Below, piece by piece: positions 63,562 to 64,000 of a stretch of DNA of 64,000 bases. Source of the DNA: Parvibaculum sp041688015 (GTDB lineage Bacteria > Pseudomonadota > Alphaproteobacteria > Parvibaculales > Parvibaculaceae). Position 1 is the stretch's first letter; every line of letters starts with the position of its first letter. The position numbers were made by a program, and so were the translations under genes. Below the pieces are notes generated by a model, which worked only from the letters and a program-made list of their open reading frames with translations, was not told where the DNA came from and made no database searches. The stretch lies in contig JBDNIY010000001.1 of the NCBI GenBank assembly GCA_041688015.1, positions 558,001 to 622,000 on the forward strand, given 5' to 3'.

Positions 63562-63651
63562 TGGCGGAGAGGGTGAGATTCGAACTCACGGTGGACTTGC
63601 ACCCACGCCAGTTTTCAAGACTGGAGCCTTAAACCACTCGGCCACCTCTCC
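63562..63651 (-). tRNA. tRNA-Ser (anticodon TGA)
   Basis: A class II tRNA of 90 bases on the minus strand. The 7-bp acceptor (GGAGAGG with CCTCTCC), D arm TGGCCGAGTGG, anticodon loop CTTGAAA in the stem CCAGT/ACTGG with anticodon TGA, a long variable arm, T arm GAGTTCGAATCTC and an encoded GCCA end are all present. Confidence 0.95.
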
Positions 63652-63717
63652 GCATCGGCACATGGCTACATGCTTCCGCGCCAATCCTCAAGCGCGAGAT
63701 TGAGCTTTGGCTGATTT

Positions 63718-64000
63718 TTAGGCAGCCCTCAGCCATCCTTGGTACCCGTGACGTTTCGCTCGCTGCGCAAGCCACGCCTCGACAAGCGTCAGCAGATTGT
63801 TGGCCAGCAAACAGCAAATAGAACCAAGCGTGAAAATGACAGTCGCTGAACAAAAGGCCGTGCACCCTCGACCTGTCTGCTATCCGGCCTAACCGTGAAA
63901 TGAAAATACCCAACAACAGCAAATAGAACATGATCCCAAGGTTGAGCCGATGCGGATTTTCACCCATCGAATGGGCAATCGCGGGCAGCGACGTGGCCAC
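63718..64000 (-). pseudogene. DHA2-type (EmrB-like) MFS transporter, degraded and cut by window edge
   Basis: The minus strand from base 64000 reads VATSLPAIAHSMGENPHRLN, LGIMFYLLLLGIFIS and IADR in one frame, the start of DHA2-type drug exporters. After small insertions around 63860 the match moves to another frame (ATVIFTLGSICCLLANNLLT, then LVEAWLAQR) and ends at a stop at 63718 after an unrelated tail. The intact family continues for another 400 residues. An apparent 123-residue frame from 64000 to 63629 mixes true and false sequence. Its 5' end lies beyond the window. Confidence 0.75.

Noticed and set aside
63629..64000. Apparent 123-residue protein at the right edge
   Set aside because: Only its first part matches an MFS family; the later part is out of frame with the family and runs into the tRNA-Ser, so it is a decayed gene rather than a new protein.

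Overview
This window is a chromosomal segment of an alphaproteobacterium, most probably of the Hyphomicrobiales (Rhizobiales) or a close relative. The evidence is a LexA box of the form GAAC-N7-GAAC beside uvrA, the gene orders uvrA / ssb / gyrA-coaD-ppi-ppi-queA-tgt and glmU-glmS ... DUF502-recG-sdhE-mfd, an IalB-family secreted protein, HspQ and a beta-carbonic anhydrase. The genus cannot be named from the sequence alone. The DNA looks moderately GC-rich, and TTG or GTG starts are fairly frequent (gyrA, mfd, a phosphatase, a thioesterase).

Layout. 1-11,180: DNA repair and replication (uvrA cut by the left edge, ssb, gyrA), then coenzyme A synthesis, two cyclophilins, the queuosine genes queA-tgt and tRNA-Lys. 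11,250-13,900: two adjacent Rnk/GreA-like genes, a carbonic anhydrase and a hydrolase, all on the minus strand. 14,489-21,530: sulfate activation (cysD, fused cysNC) followed by galE, glmU and glmS, which together supply PAPS, UDP-galactose and UDP-GlcNAc. 21,680-31,790: a lipid and cell-surface block: a TPR-SPOR protein, an HMG-CoA-synthase-like protein with a thiolase, an MBOAT/SGNH acyltransferase pair, and a four-gene minus-strand operon (DUF7064-like, phosphotransferase, DUF6285-like, crotonase). It sits between glmS and the DUF502-recG-sdhE-mfd group. 31,980-39,560: DUF502, recG, sdhE and mfd.

39,560-60,630 is rich in CoA-thioester and redox chemistry: a DsbA-like protein, an SDR, an acyl-CoA ligase, a CaiB/AMACR-type protein, a phosphatase, a sulfotransferase-like protein, a VOC protein, a broken FadL-type porin, a nitronate monooxygenase-like protein, a peptide-binding protein, IalB, a hexapeptide acyltransferase, HspQ, a ChbG deacetylase, an OYE reductase, a CoA-ester lyase, two paralogous MFS carriers and a GST. 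It ends with two adjacent secreted six-cysteine paralogues that I do not recognise. 60,650-64,000: a thioesterase, a decayed prophage-like stretch (including a gene broken by one base), a lipoprotein, tRNA-Ser and the remains of a DHA2-type MFS transporter.

No CRISPR array, toxin-antitoxin module or obvious new defence system is visible. The most notable observations are the twin six-cysteine proteins, a tRNA-guanine transglycosylase lacking three of its four zinc ligands, an HMG-CoA-synthase fold without its catalytic residues beside a thiolase, a terminator-like hairpin in the cysD leader, and three decaying genes (fadL-like, phage gene, DHA2 transporter).
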